This document shows positions 1-9,003 of a stretch of DNA of 64,000 nucleotides, in pieces (positions within the stretch are counted from its first letter, which is position 1; each line of letters opens with the position of its first letter). The notes below the pieces were generated by a model. It saw only the letters and a program-made list of their open reading frames with translations. It ran no database searches and was not told where the DNA came from. Origin of the DNA: Methanoregula sp. (GTDB lineage: Archaea; Halobacteriota; Methanomicrobia; Methanomicrobiales; Methanospirillaceae); NCBI GenBank assembly GCA_028679185.1, contig JAJRBZ010000058.1, positions 1 through 64,000 of the forward strand. The letters run 5' to 3'. A program made the translations under genes and the position numbers.

Positions 1-2
1 AT

Positions 3-12
3 AATTTATATA
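3..12 (+). promoter_or_regulatory. Probable archaeal TATA box (box A) for the EF-1A gene
   Basis: An AT-only stretch (aatttatata) resembles the archaeal box A consensus. It lies about 75 bases before the EF-1A start, which would place transcription start near position 37 and leave a short leader. The strong GGAGG ribosome-binding site at 77-81 follows. Upstream genes are outside the window, so EF-1A may also be read from a promoter further left. Confidence 0.45.
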
Positions 13-86
13 GATGGGTCTCATATATGTAATACTCGCATAAACTGACTGTAAGCGGACAGTCCCACAACATTTGGAGGAACAAA

Positions 87-1364
87 ATGGCATCTGAAAA
101 GCCCCATATGAATCTGGCTGTAATCGGACATATTGACCACGGTAAGTCTACAACCGTTGGGAGAATGATGTTCGAGACCGGTGCAGTACCTGCACACATT
201 ATTGAAGGTTACCGGAAGGAGGCTGAGTCAAAGGGAAAGGCAACCTTTGAATTCGCCTGGGTCATGGACAACTTAAAAGAAGAACGTGAACGAGGTATCA
301 CCATCGATATCGCCCACAAGCGGTTTGATACCCCCAAGTTTTATTTCACCGTTGTGGACTGCCCGGGACACAGAGACTTTGTCAAGAACATGATCACCGG
401 TGCATCACAGGCTGATGCTGCAATTCTTGTCGTAGCAGCCCCTGATGGGGTTATGGAGCAGACAAAGGAGCACGTGTTCCTTGCCCGTACCCTTGGAATT
501 ACTCAGATCATTATTGCAATCAATAAGATGGATGCAATAAAATTCGATGAAAAACGCTTTAATGAAGTCAAGAAAGACCTCTCCGATCTCATTAAAATGG
601 TAGGGTACAAACCTGACGAGACTCTTTTCATTCCCATCAGTGCACTGGGCGGTCAAAATATTAAGGTAAACAGCCCGGAAATGCCATGGTATAAAGGTCT
701 TCCCCTTATAACTGCTCTCGATACATTCAAGACACCTGATAAACCAACTGATAAACCACTCCGTCTTCCAATACAGGATGTATACAGCATCAGCGGTATT
801 GGCACTGTTCCTGTCGGCCGTGTAGAAACTGGTATCATGAAGAAGGGAATGAAGGTCTCATTCATGCCCGCCAATAAGGATGGAGAAATCAAGTCCATCG
901 AGATGCACCACGAAGAAATCCCCCAGGCAGAGCCGGGTGATAACGTCGGTTTCAACGTCCGTGGTATCGGGAAAGGCGATATCCGCCGTGGCGATGTCTG
1001 TGGACCTGCCGAAGCACCACCCACCGTTGCAGAGGAATTCACGGCACAGATTGTCGTCCTCCAGCACCCAAGTGCACTCACGGTAGGGTATACCCCGGTC
1101 TTCCATTGCCACACTGCGCAGACAGCATGTACGTTCGTGGAGCTCAAAAAGAAACTTGACCCGCGTTCAGGTCAGACAAAAGAGGAAAACCCGACATTTC
1201 TCAAAACGGGTGACGCTGCAATTGTCGTAATCAAACCGACAAAACCGATGGTCATTGAGACTGTCAAAGAGCTCCCGCAACTTGGACGGTTTGCTGTCCG
1301 TGATATGGGTTCAACGATTGCTGCAGGGATGTGTATTGCCATTCAGGCAAAACAAATGAGATAA
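87..1364 (+). CDS. tuf: Translation elongation factor EF-1 alpha (aEF1A)
   Basis: GTPase that delivers aminoacyl-tRNA to the ribosomal A site. All G-domain signatures are visible in the 425-residue protein: P-loop GHIDHGKS at 14-21, the RGIT switch I segment at 69-72, DCPGH at 91-95 and NKMD at 146-149, followed by two beta-barrel domains. Length and sequence are typical for archaeal EF-1A. The start is fixed by GGAGG six bases upstream of the ATG. The S10 gene begins 18 bases after the stop, the classic archaeal tuf-rps10 arrangement, so the two are probably co-transcribed. Nothing unusual was seen. Confidence 0.98.
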   Translation: MASEKPHMNLAVIGHIDHGKSTTVGRMMFETGAVPAHIIEGYRKEAESKGKATFEFAWVMDNLKEERERGITIDIAHKRFDTPKFYFTVVDCPGHRDFVKNMITGASQADAAILVVAAPDGVMEQTKEHVFLARTLGITQIIIAINKMDAIKFDEKRFNEVKKDLSDLIKMVGYKPDETLFIPISALGGQNIKVNSPEMPWYKGLPLITALDTFKTPDKPTDKPLRLPIQDVYSISGIGTVPVGRVETGIMKKGMKVSFMPANKDGEIKSIEMHHEEIPQAEPGDNVGFNVRGIGKGDIRRGDVCGPAEAPPTVAEEFTAQIVVLQHPSALTVGYTPVFHCHTAQTACTFVELKKKLDPRSGQTKEENPTFLKTGDAAIVVIKPTKPMVIETVKELPQLGRFAVRDMGSTIAAGMCIAIQAKQMR

Positions 1365-1382
1365 TTTTTTGGTGGAAATTTC

Positions 1383-1691
1383 ATGCAAAAAGCCAGAATT
1401 CGCCTGACAGGGACTGATTTTAATAAAGTAGAGATGGTCTGTGATAGAATCCGCGAGATTGCAGAACGCACAGGCGTAAATCTGGCCGGTCCGATTCCGC
1501 TCCCAACCAAACGGTTGGTTGTACCGATCCGCAAGAGTCCTGATGGTGAGGGGACTGCATCATGGGATCGATGGCAAATGCGTATACACAAGCGCCTTAT
1601 CGATATCGATGCCGATGAACGGGCACTCCGTCAGCTCATGCGCATTCAGGTGCCAAAAGATATCGGTATTGAAATAGTCTTGGAGAGTTAA
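1383..1691 (+). CDS. rps10: 30S ribosomal protein S10
   Basis: Small-subunit ribosomal protein (102 residues, normal length for archaeal S10/S20e). The body '[13 protein letters not shown]', the proline-rich loop '[11 protein letters not shown]' and the C-terminal segment ending near 'IGIEIVLES' match the family. It follows EF-1A by 18 bases, and the membrane glycosyltransferase starts only 13 bases after its stop. That downstream gene may therefore receive read-through from the tuf-rps10 promoter although its function is unrelated. Confidence 0.97.
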   Translation: MQKARIRLTGTDFNKVEMVCDRIREIAERTGVNLAGPIPLPTKRLVVPIRKSPDGEGTASWDRWQMRIHKRLIDIDADERALRQLMRIQVPKDIGIEIVLES

Positions 1692-1704
1692 GGGTGCGGC
1701 GTGC

Positions 1705-3351
1705 ATGCAGCAGGCCGCTGAATTTTCTCAAAAAATCAAACATTTTTTTACCTTTGAAAGAATTTTCCTTTTAATTTTTATAATTACCATTTTTTTACGG
1801 TTCTGGCAGCTGGACCTCAAGTTGCTGCACCATGATGAGGCCATCCATTCATGGTTTTCCTTTGAGCTGCTGACAAAAGGTGCATGGGTTTATGATCCAA
1901 GCTATCATGGGCCTTTTCTCTATTACGTTACTGCGGGAATGTTCGCAATATTCGGAGATTCTGATCTGGTCGCCCGTGCACTTCCTTCACTTTTTGGTTC
2001 AATGCTAATCCCGCTTGTCTATGGTATCTTCAGAATCGGGTACCTTGATAAAAAACAGACCCTTCTTGCTGCTCTCTTCATCGCTCTTTCTCCGGACATG
2101 GTATACTTCTCCCGCTTCCTCCGGCATGACATATTCATGCTCTTCTTCACGCTTCTCCTTCTGGTTGCGATCCTTTACTATATTGAATACGGACATACCA
2201 GATTTGCGATCATTGCAGCAATAGCCATGGCCCTGGGCCTCTGTTGTAAGGAAGAAATGCCAATCATACTTCTTATCTTTGCATTATTTTTCATGTATGC
2301 TGTCTGGCGGGGAACATTCGGACTCCCGAATGGTTGGAAATATGATGTGATTCTCGGTGCATTCATCGTTATTACAATTATGAGTATCATGTATTCCGCA
2401 TTCGGGGCTCATCTCGAAACGCTCATTGGCCAGAATTTCGCACTACAAACAACGGGTTGGTACAAGGCTGTTGAGCACTGGACAGCAATGCATAACCAGC
2501 AACGGTTGGGAGGGCCCTGGTTTTTCTATTTCCCTCTTTATCTTTTATACGAACTGCCGATTTTAATTTTGGCAATTTTGGGGACTTTTCAGTTCCTGTT
2601 TAAAGGTTTTAATGCATCCCTGTTGATCAAACGGTTAAAAAACAGGATACTATATCACACATCGGCAACTCCCATCGCTGAACTTGCTACTATAAGCCTG
2701 CAACAGTTGAAGACTCAGAAACCTGTTTATTCCAAATCTGAAGAGTTCTTCAGATTTTGCATTTATTGGATGATTCTTATTACGGCGTTCTATGCAATTG
2801 TCGGAGAGAAAGTTCCCTGGTTGATCATCCCCCAGCTGCTCCCGATGTGCTTTATTGCGGTGTACAGGCTGAACTGGCAAAAGATGGTTTTTGCAATCAT
2901 CGGCTGCATGTTCCTCATTCTTGTTACATGGCATGTTGCCTTCATACCCGTTGATATCAATGAACCTATCGTTCAGGTACAGAATTCCGAAGACCTGCGT
3001 GATGTTATGCGGCTCATAGACGGTTCTGACCATGTTGTTGTTGCGTCAAAGAATTACTGGCCGCTTCCATGGTATTATAGAGGCGAACGGTGGAACAAAA
3101 TAAAATTTTATGGTGATATTACTGATGAGAATACACTTACCGAGAATAATCCGGGTGTGATCATTCTCCACGATGCCGCAAGCTATCCGTCCATCCAGGG
3201 TTACGATAAAAAAACATACAAACTGGGTTACTGGTTCTCATTCTATGACAATGAGAACCGATTGGTCGATTATTATCTCCACAGGGATGGCAGAACGGGA
3301 AGTATCAACATCGATGTTTTCACCCTCCGCATGGGAACACGACTGACATAA
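1705..3351 (+). CDS. Agl23-like flippase-associated / glycosyltransferase membrane protein (TIGR03663-type)
   Basis: Polytopic membrane protein of 548 residues resembling the archaeal family annotated as 'flippase activity-associated protein Agl23', distantly related to GT-C/PMT mannosyltransferases. After the first membrane helix (about 18-32) comes the acidic motif HHDEA at 42-46, the position of the catalytic acidic motif in GT-C enzymes. An RHD motif sits at 140-142. Many hydrophobic helices follow, then a soluble C-terminal domain from about 410. The likely job is transfer or handling of lipid-linked sugars for surface glycosylation; this is inferred from the family and from the GT2/flippase/'YYY' operon 3 kb downstream. 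The start is the first ATG, 13 bases after rps10. A T-rich stretch follows the stop. Confidence 0.8.
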   Translation: MQQAAEFSQKIKHFFTFERIFLLIFIITIFLRFWQLDLKLLHHDEAIHSWFSFELLTKGAWVYDPSYHGPFLYYVTAGMFAIFGDSDLVARALPSLFGSMLIPLVYGIFRIGYLDKKQTLLAALFIALSPDMVYFSRFLRHDIFMLFFTLLLLVAILYYIEYGHTRFAIIAAIAMALGLCCKEEMPIILLIFALFFMYAVWRGTFGLPNGWKYDVILGAFIVITIMSIMYSAFGAHLETLIGQNFALQTTGWYKAVEHWTAMHNQQRLGGPWFFYFPLYLLYELPILILAILGTFQFLFKGFNASLLIKRLKNRILYHTSATPIAELATISLQQLKTQKPVYSKSEEFFRFCIYWMILITAFYAIVGEKVPWLIIPQLLPMCFIAVYRLNWQKMVFAIIGCMFLILVTWHVAFIPVDINEPIVQVQNSEDLRDVMRLIDGSDHVVVASKNYWPLPWYYRGERWNKIKFYGDITDENTLTENNPGVIILHDAASYPSIQGYDKKTYKLGYWFSFYDNENRLVDYYLHRDGRTGSINIDVFTLRMGTRLT

Positions 3352-3616
3352 TTTTTTAAAAATATCTGGTAATCATCAAAGCAAATATTCACCCCAAAAT
3401 TCTAAAACGGGATATAAGTTTAACAAAAAAATTTAAAGAGTTGGCTTGAAGGCTCGCGGCAATTTGATCCGCCTTGTTTGGAGTATGAGAGGTGATTCAC
3501 GTCAGCCTTGCTTTGACAAGAGCCCATTTAAAAAATCCATTGGAATTCCGGGAATTGGGATCTGTATTCATCTCCGATTCGTCAGAATTCATTGAAAATA
3601 AAAGGGATTAAAAGAA

Positions 3617-4726
3617 TTACCCGAGTTCATCCCATTGGGAACGTTTACGGTATATAATAACACCCACCACAACCAAAATTACTGCTATTATAGCAATAAT
3701 AATACCAACCGTACTGTTTATTTTAGGAATGGGAAGGCTGAACCCTGAGGATAACTGTTTTTGGCGTGAGAGCGCTTCTGTATAGGATTCATTTGCCTTT
3801 AAAAAGGCATCTTGTGCCTTCTGACGGGCCTGGGCATATTTTCCGTCGGCAATATTGTCATTTGCATTTGAAATATACCCCACAGCTACTTCACGTTTGG
3901 CAATAATGCTCGAAAGTTGCTGATCGTTAGCTGTGCTGGTGTTCCCTTTAAACCAGCCGATGATGGCATCCACATTGTTGATAGGCACCTGAGCTGCTGC
4001 AACTTCGTTTTGTGCCCATGCCATTTCCAAAGCTATTTCTCCATTCTCTATGGCAGTTTTTGCCGCTGTGAGATCACTGGTTACTTCAGCATACTCACTT
4101 GTTGAGCGGGTCCGGGCTGAGTCTATTTTCTGTTGTGCCTCATTGTATTTTGCTTCAGCAGCAGAGGTATCGACACCGAGTGCAGCTTTCTCATCGATAT
4201 GAGTCCTGTAGACCTGAAGATCAACCTCACTTGACTCAATAGTTGAAGTTACCTCGCCAGTGTTGACAACCAGCGCAGTTTTTTCAACTTGTGAACTTGT
4301 AACAGGTTTGTTATTCCCATCAATTTCTGTTACTCTGACCAGAATTTTATCGGAAGACTTGGTCACATTAGGAGCGACTCCTTCTAAAGTAACCCGAACG
4401 GAGACTTCATCATTCGTTTTGTAACTGAGCAAAAAACCGGTTATTGCAAGGTTATGCCCACTCTCACCAGGTGCCTGATTTACTTCAATGCCATTGACAA
4501 TAACAGTATATGTCCAAATTGCATCATCAAGATCTGTGAAGAACTGTATTTCTCCATTATTGGGAAAATCACCAGCTTCAATTTTGAATGAAACCGATAC
4601 CGGAGTATTTGGAGTCAAGGATCCCGAAGGATCGATAGACACAGATGCAACAGACATTGCAGACGCGGTCTGAATACATAATAAGAATAATGTTATAAGA
4701 ACAGCCAGTTTTATTAATCCCCTCAT
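3617..4726 (-). CDS. Exported, C-terminally membrane-anchored coiled-coil protein paired with CetZ
   Basis: Protein of 369 residues with no family I recognise. It has an N-terminal signal peptide (hydrophobic core LAVLITLFLLCI, then an A-S-A cleavage site), a beta-rich domain to about residue 150 resembling surface-protein Ig-like folds, and an alanine/glutamate-rich helical region from about 165 to 315 with predicted coiled-coil character. A single C-terminal membrane helix rich in I and V is followed by a basic tail (YRKRSQ). An upstream GTG at 4738 would overlap the stop of the tubulin gene. I prefer the ATG at 4726 because GAGG sits about 9 bases before it. The near-overlap implies translational coupling with cetZ. 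It could be a surface or division-associated partner; that is inference. Confidence 0.75.
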   Translation of the reverse strand: MRGLIKLAVLITLFLLCIQTASAMSVASVSIDPSGSLTPNTPVSVSFKIEAGDFPNNGEIQFFTDLDDAIWTYTVIVNGIEVNQAPGESGHNLAITGFLLSYKTNDEVSVRVTLEGVAPNVTKSSDKILVRVTEIDGNNKPVTSSQVEKTALVVNTGEVTSTIESSEVDLQVYRTHIDEKAALGVDTSAAEAKYNEAQQKIDSARTRSTSEYAEVTSDLTAAKTAIENGEIALEMAWAQNEVAAAQVPINNVDAIIGWFKGNTSTANDQQLSSIIAKREVAVGYISNANDNIADGKYAQARQKAQDAFLKANESYTEALSRQKQLSSGFSLPIPKINSTVGIIIAIIAVILVVVGVIIYRKRSQWDELG

Positions 4727-4734
4727 GGTAAACC

Positions 4735-5913
4735 TCACTCAAACAAAGGATCTATACCTTCTTCAAACATAGTCGATTTTTTCTCCTTGGACTTAATCAC
4801 ATCTTCTTTTGTTTCTTTTGCGATATCGAGAAGCTCTTTGATTCTGGGCGCATTTCCCACGGTTGCCAGCATTACCACAGCAGCAACATACTCACTGTTA
4901 ACCGGGTAATCACCACCCCGGACCTCAACTCCTGCAATGTTTTCTTCAACCCAGCTTTTGGCCTTTTCAACACCTTTACGATCCATTTCATTCGGAGGAC
5001 CTGCGAGAAGTACCAAAGCTCGTTCAGCAGTAGAGTAATCACAGGGAAGGGTGAGCCGTCCAAGCATCGCCCGGCGAACTAAAGACACAATTTTTGCGGT
5101 TTTGTCCTCCCCGAGCAGAACTTCCTCGTTTGCCTCCCTTTTGCGGCCGAATTTGTCCTTCAGACCCCGGAGCATTCCCCGTTTCTTCTTTGTCTGTTTG
5201 CTCATCACTTCGCTTATGGCGTATCCTACAGAAGTGATGCCTCCTCCCCTGAGTGTGTTGATTATTTCACTTGAATCGACAACCATCTCACCAACACCCA
5301 TTTTGGTGACTTCCCCTGCCCGGAATAGCACGCCGAACCTTCGCACCACTTCATTATTCAGGCGCTGGAAAGCACTTTTTACACTTTCGCCCTCATTTTT
5401 CCAGGCACTGTTGTCAAAAATAAAAGTGTTGTCACACTCGTTTACAAGTGTTGTCAGACTGCGGGCTGCATTGTAGGAGTAAAGTCGTCCTTCTTCCGGT
5501 GAAGGGATAATTCCCAGTGCATAGACTGGTTCACGGTAGATGCGTTTGAGATGTCTTGCCAGTACCGGTGAGCCCCCGGATCCGGTGCCTCCTCCAAGCC
5601 CGGCAACGATGACAAATGCATCAACATCATGGGTACCCCTGGTGTCAATGGCACTGATAATGCTGTCAATTTCATCCGCTGTTACACGGGCCCCGGTCAC
5701 ATTATCAGTACCAACGCCATGGCCTTTGAGTGTGGTCTGCCCAATAAGGATCCGGTCTTTCATCTCGACATTTTTTAAACCCATTAGGTCAGTTCGCGCA
5801 GTGTTTACAGCAATCCCTCTGAAACTGTTAGTCCCGAGCTTTTTATCCTGCTCAATAAACATATCGACAATTTTACCGCCCGCTTGACCAAAACCTATGA
5901 AAAATACGCGCAT
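4735..5913 (-). CDS. cetZ: Tubulin/FtsZ-family GTPase, CetZ type
   Basis: Cytoskeletal GTPase of 392 residues. The N-terminal nucleotide fold carries GFGQAGGKI at 7-15 and the tubulin signature GGGTGSG at 107-113. The downstream helices and beta domain match the CetZ/tubulin-like group rather than canonical FtsZ (no FtsZ-type C-terminal peptide). A basic insert (KQTKKKRGMLRGLKDKFGRKR) is seen around 240-260. CetZ proteins control cell shape in haloarchaea; the role in methanogens is less clear. It is the first gene of a two-gene operon with the anchored coiled-coil protein. The ATG is 193 bases from the divergent glycan operon, and the GAGGGTGT stretch upstream supplies a ribosome-binding site. 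Confidence 0.88.
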   Translation of the reverse strand: MRVFFIGFGQAGGKIVDMFIEQDKKLGTNSFRGIAVNTARTDLMGLKNVEMKDRILIGQTTLKGHGVGTDNVTGARVTADEIDSIISAIDTRGTHDVDAFVIVAGLGGGTGSGGSPVLARHLKRIYREPVYALGIIPSPEEGRLYSYNAARSLTTLVNECDNTFIFDNSAWKNEGESVKSAFQRLNNEVVRRFGVLFRAGEVTKMGVGEMVVDSSEIINTLRGGGITSVGYAISEVMSKQTKKKRGMLRGLKDKFGRKREANEEVLLGEDKTAKIVSLVRRAMLGRLTLPCDYSTAERALVLLAGPPNEMDRKGVEKAKSWVEENIAGVEVRGGDYPVNSEYVAAVVMLATVGNAPRIKELLDIAKETKEDVIKSKEKKSTMFEEGIDPLFE

Positions 5914-6106
5914 CTAATTGACACCCTCCAATGGGCTGACAGATAATTAATTTCTTTTAATTCTTTTAAGTCCTTTTGCTGTTACAACGGTTTATTTCGT
6001 CAATACAAAAACTTTCTTATAATTTCTACGAGGTATAATACTGGTTTGTCATAATAATACGGAGCCTTTTTCATTTCACCCTGAAAAATACTATAGATTA
6101 TTAATC

Positions 6107-7345
6107 ATGAAGATCGGGGTTATCGGTGGGGGTTTAACCGGACTTGTTGCAGCCAACAGGCTTGTGCAGGAGCATGAAGTTGACCTTTTTGAAAAAATGC
6201 CATATCTTGGAGGTTGCCTTTCATCCTATTCCATAAACGATTACTGGATAGAGAGGTATTATCACCATTGTTTTTCAGGAGACAGTAGTCTGTTCGCATT
6301 GATAGCTGAAATGGGCCTGACCGATAAACTTGAATGGAAAACAGGTACAACCGGATATTTTGCCAACAATAAGATCTATCCGTTGAACACCCCGCTTGAA
6401 ATCCTGCTCTACCCGGAACTCTCCCTTATTGAAAAAGTAAAACTTGCCAGACTCACATTCGAAGCAAAAAAAACAGATCTTCGTACGCTTGATAACATCC
6501 CAGCTGATCAGTATATTATGGAACATCTCGGGAAGAACACATATTCTTCATTTTTTGAACCACTCTTAAAGAGCAAATTCGGGGAACGGAGAAAAGAAGT
6601 TTCTGCTGCGTGGTTGTTAAGCCGTATAGCTATTCGCTCACACCGTGGTGTTTCCGGAGAGCGCCTGGGGTACATAAACGGGGGATTTCATCAACTTATT
6701 GACACACTCGAAAAATCAGTTGTATCAAAAGACGGCGTGATCCATAAACAAAACCCGATTTCATCTGTTTCTTACCGTAACGGTGCGTGGCAGGCAAACG
6801 GTACTGAATACGACGCGATTATTTCCACAATCGCTCCCCAGGAACTTGAAAGGATTGGCGGTCCGGTACTGCCCCGAATCCCGTACCAGGGGGCTGCATG
6901 CATGACCCTCGCTCTTGAACGGGAGGTTACAGAAGGTATTTACTGGCTGAATATGAAAGACGAAGCTCCTTACGGTGCAGTAGTTGCCCATACAAATTTT
7001 ATTCCATTCGGGAGGTATGGTGAACATATTGTATACCTGGCATCCTACTTTTCAGGCACAGTACCATCACACCTTGACACAAAGATGCTTGAGGATTTTT
7101 ATACCCGGTTTTCCGTCACAAGGGATGAGGTTCACTGGTACAAAATGGCAATCGATCCATGGGCGGGGCCTGTGTACACAACGGGATACCGCACGCTCAT
7201 CCCTGCATATGAACAGAAGGGTTTATTTATGGCAGGGATGTTCTCCCCTACCAATTACCCGGAAAGAAGCATGGAGGGATCCATACGTGCAGGATCTGAA
7301 GTAGCAGATTGTATCAGTATGCGGAGTACCCATGCACGAACCTGA
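6107..7345 (+). CDS. FAD/NAD(P)-binding oxidoreductase (protoporphyrinogen-oxidase/amine-oxidase-like)
   Basis: Flavoprotein of 412 residues beginning with a Rossmann dinucleotide-binding motif (IGGGLTG, residues 6-12) and ending in an FAD-contact region (GLFMAGMF, then 'SMEGSIRAGSEVA'), the usual arrangement in the amine-oxidase/UDP-galactopyranose-mutase-like superfamily. The substrate cannot be read from sequence. It is the first gene of a four-gene operon and overlaps the following glycosyltransferase by 14 bases, which suggests oxidation or rearrangement of a sugar or polyprenyl-lipid intermediate. True protoporphyrinogen oxidase is unlikely in this context. Confidence 0.8.
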   Translation: MKIGVIGGGLTGLVAANRLVQEHEVDLFEKMPYLGGCLSSYSINDYWIERYYHHCFSGDSSLFALIAEMGLTDKLEWKTGTTGYFANNKIYPLNTPLEILLYPELSLIEKVKLARLTFEAKKTDLRTLDNIPADQYIMEHLGKNTYSSFFEPLLKSKFGERRKEVSAAWLLSRIAIRSHRGVSGERLGYINGGFHQLIDTLEKSVVSKDGVIHKQNPISSVSYRNGAWQANGTEYDAIISTIAPQELERIGGPVLPRIPYQGAACMTLALEREVTEGIYWLNMKDEAPYGAVVAHTNFIPFGRYGEHIVYLASYFSGTVPSHLDTKMLEDFYTRFSVTRDEVHWYKMAIDPWAGPVYTTGYRTLIPAYEQKGLFMAGMFSPTNYPERSMEGSIRAGSEVADCISMRSTHART

Positions 7346-8048
7346 TGTGACAGCAGTTATTCCCGTTTTTAATGATCTTCGCTCACTAGAGATAGCCATC
7401 CCAAAATCCCTTGAACACCTGTCCCGTATAACAGAAAGATTTGAACTGATTATCGCAGAAGATGGTAGCACTGATGGGAGTACTGAACTCGTACGCCAGT
7501 ATGAACAGCGCGACACCCGCATTCATCTTCTCCACAGTAATGATCGTCAGGGGAGGGGTAAAGCGCTCAACCGGGCGATTAATGAGTCAAAAGGGAAAAT
7601 CGTTTGTTATTATGACGTCGATCTTGCAACGGACATGCACCATCTTCCCGAACTCATAAATTCAATTCGTGACGGAGCAGATATTGCGACCGGATCCCGG
7701 CTTATTCAGGGAAGTGATACAGTGCGGACTGGAGGTCGCGACATAGCAAGTCGCTCGTATAATTTTCTGGTCAGATTATTCCTTGGCAGCAGAATCTTCG
7801 ATCATCAGTGTGGTTTTAAGGCATTCAATAAAGAACATATCCTCCCTATACTTCCAACTATACGCTCAAACCACTGGTTCTGGGATACAGAGATCCTCGT
7901 CCGCGCCCAGCGTAGAGGATCCTGCGTGTGTGAGTTTCCGGTACGCTGGCGGGCAGGTAAAGGGACCACGGTGAAAATAAAAGATGTTTTTGAGATGGGG
8001 TCATCTATCCTGAGGTTGTGGTGGCAGATTCATGTATCGAAAAATTAG
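7332..8048 (+). CDS. Family 2 glycosyltransferase (dolichyl-phosphate sugar synthase-like)
   Basis: GT-A-fold glycosyltransferase of 238 residues. It shows the nucleotide-sugar motif AEDGSTDGS (42-50), the metal-binding DVD at 95-97, and the conserved segment 'FDHQCGFKAF' typical of DPM1/ALG5-like enzymes that transfer a sugar from a nucleotide donor to dolichyl phosphate. No C-terminal membrane helices are present, so it probably acts at the inner face of the membrane. It overlaps both neighbours (14 bases upstream, 17 downstream), so translation is likely coupled. The next gene encodes a flippase-like protein, consistent with making and translocating a lipid-linked sugar. The exact sugar is unknown. 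Confidence 0.88.
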   Translation: MHEPDVTAVIPVFNDLRSLEIAIPKSLEHLSRITERFELIIAEDGSTDGSTELVRQYEQRDTRIHLLHSNDRQGRGKALNRAINESKGKIVCYYDVDLATDMHHLPELINSIRDGADIATGSRLIQGSDTVRTGGRDIASRSYNFLVRLFLGSRIFDHQCGFKAFNKEHILPILPTIRSNHWFWDTEILVRAQRRGSCVCEFPVRWRAGKGTTVKIKDVFEMGSSILRLWWQIHVSKN

Positions 8049-9003
8049 TGCATTCGTCATTCCGACCATCATCGCCATCGGTATTATCGCCTATATGCTC
8101 TTCAGGGTCTGGGATGATTTGTTCATCGCACTCCAGAATATTGTTCCTTCCTATTTCGTTGCAGGTGTTATCATCTGCCTTTCAGCGTGGTATTTACGGG
8201 GATGGCGGTACCGCACAATACTGAAAAGTCTCAATTACCAGATAAGCATTGCGGCCTCCACCGCCTGCATTTTTGTCAGCCAGACTGTCAATTTAATTGT
8301 CCCTGCACGCCTTGGTGATTTTGTGCGGGTGTTCATCCTGAAGCATGAGTATAAAACCACCTATTCCGAAGGAGTGTCTTCGCTCGTCGTGGAACGGGTT
8401 TTTGATCTATTCACCGTGGCACTCCTTGGTGCTGCTGCAGTCTTTTTTGTTCTGAACGCACCTCCATGGTTCTATCCAGTTATTCTCCTGCCCATTGCCG
8501 GAGGAGTGATTTTTTTTGTTTTTTTACTTTTTATTGGAAAATTTTCATCGGAGAACAGGTATGTCCTGATCATACTCACTATGCTTCACGAGATAAAACG
8601 GGCTTCACTCTCGTTAAAAGCAATTGTTGTACTCGGTTGGTCTTCCGTAGTCATCTGGCTCCTCGACATACTCGTTTGCGTAGCCGTCATAATGATGTTC
8701 CACCAGCAAATCCCTTTCGCAATTATTGTTCTTGCAATCGTCATTGGAAATCTTGTAAAGGCGGTCCCTCTTACACCCGGGGGGATCGGAGGTTATGAAC
8801 TGGCATTGGCGATAACATTCGGACTCGCCGGTGTGGATGCTGCTATTGCAACGCTGATTGCTGTAATCGATCACCTGATTAAAAACCTTGTAACCCTCGT
8901 TGGGGGAATTGTGTCAATCTATTACTTTGGTGACTGGGTAATTCTAAGCATCAAATCCGCGCTTACCACAAAACGTGAGGAGGGAGATGTACCTGACCGC
9001 TGA
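8032..9003 (+). CDS. UPF0104 / LPG-synthase-TM family integral membrane protein (flippase-like)
   Basis: Hydrophobic protein of 323 residues with about eight membrane helices and the family landmarks 'RYRTILKSL' near the N-terminus, 'NLIVPARLGDFVRVFIL' in the middle and 'VPLTPGGIGGYELAL' towards the C-terminus. The family (Pfam LPG_synthase_TM, TIGR00374) includes the membrane domain of bacterial MprF and many archaeal proteins found beside glycosyltransferases. Here it overlaps a GT2 gene and precedes the 'YYY' membrane protein. A role in flipping or elongating a lipid-linked glycan is inferred from context only. Confidence 0.85.
   Translation: MYRKISAFVIPTIIAIGIIAYMLFRVWDDLFIALQNIVPSYFVAGVIICLSAWYLRGWRYRTILKSLNYQISIAASTACIFVSQTVNLIVPARLGDFVRVFILKHEYKTTYSEGVSSLVVERVFDLFTVALLGAAAVFFVLNAPPWFYPVILLPIAGGVIFFVFLLFIGKFSSENRYVLIILTMLHEIKRASLSLKAIVVLGWSSVVIWLLDILVCVAVIMMFHQQIPFAIIVLAIVIGNLVKAVPLTPGGIGGYELALAITFGLAGVDAAIATLIAVIDHLIKNLVTLVGGIVSIYYFGDWVILSIKSALTTKREEGDVPDR

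Noticed and set aside
653..1147. Minus-strand frame of 164 codons inside the EF-1A gene
   Set aside because: Shadow of a highly conserved gene; the translation has no family features.
3352..3616. Two short overlapping frames of 36-38 codons downstream of the Agl23-like gene
   Set aside because: They compete with each other, neither has a good start context or a domain, and the region also looks like plain intergenic sequence. A short non-coding RNA cannot be excluded.
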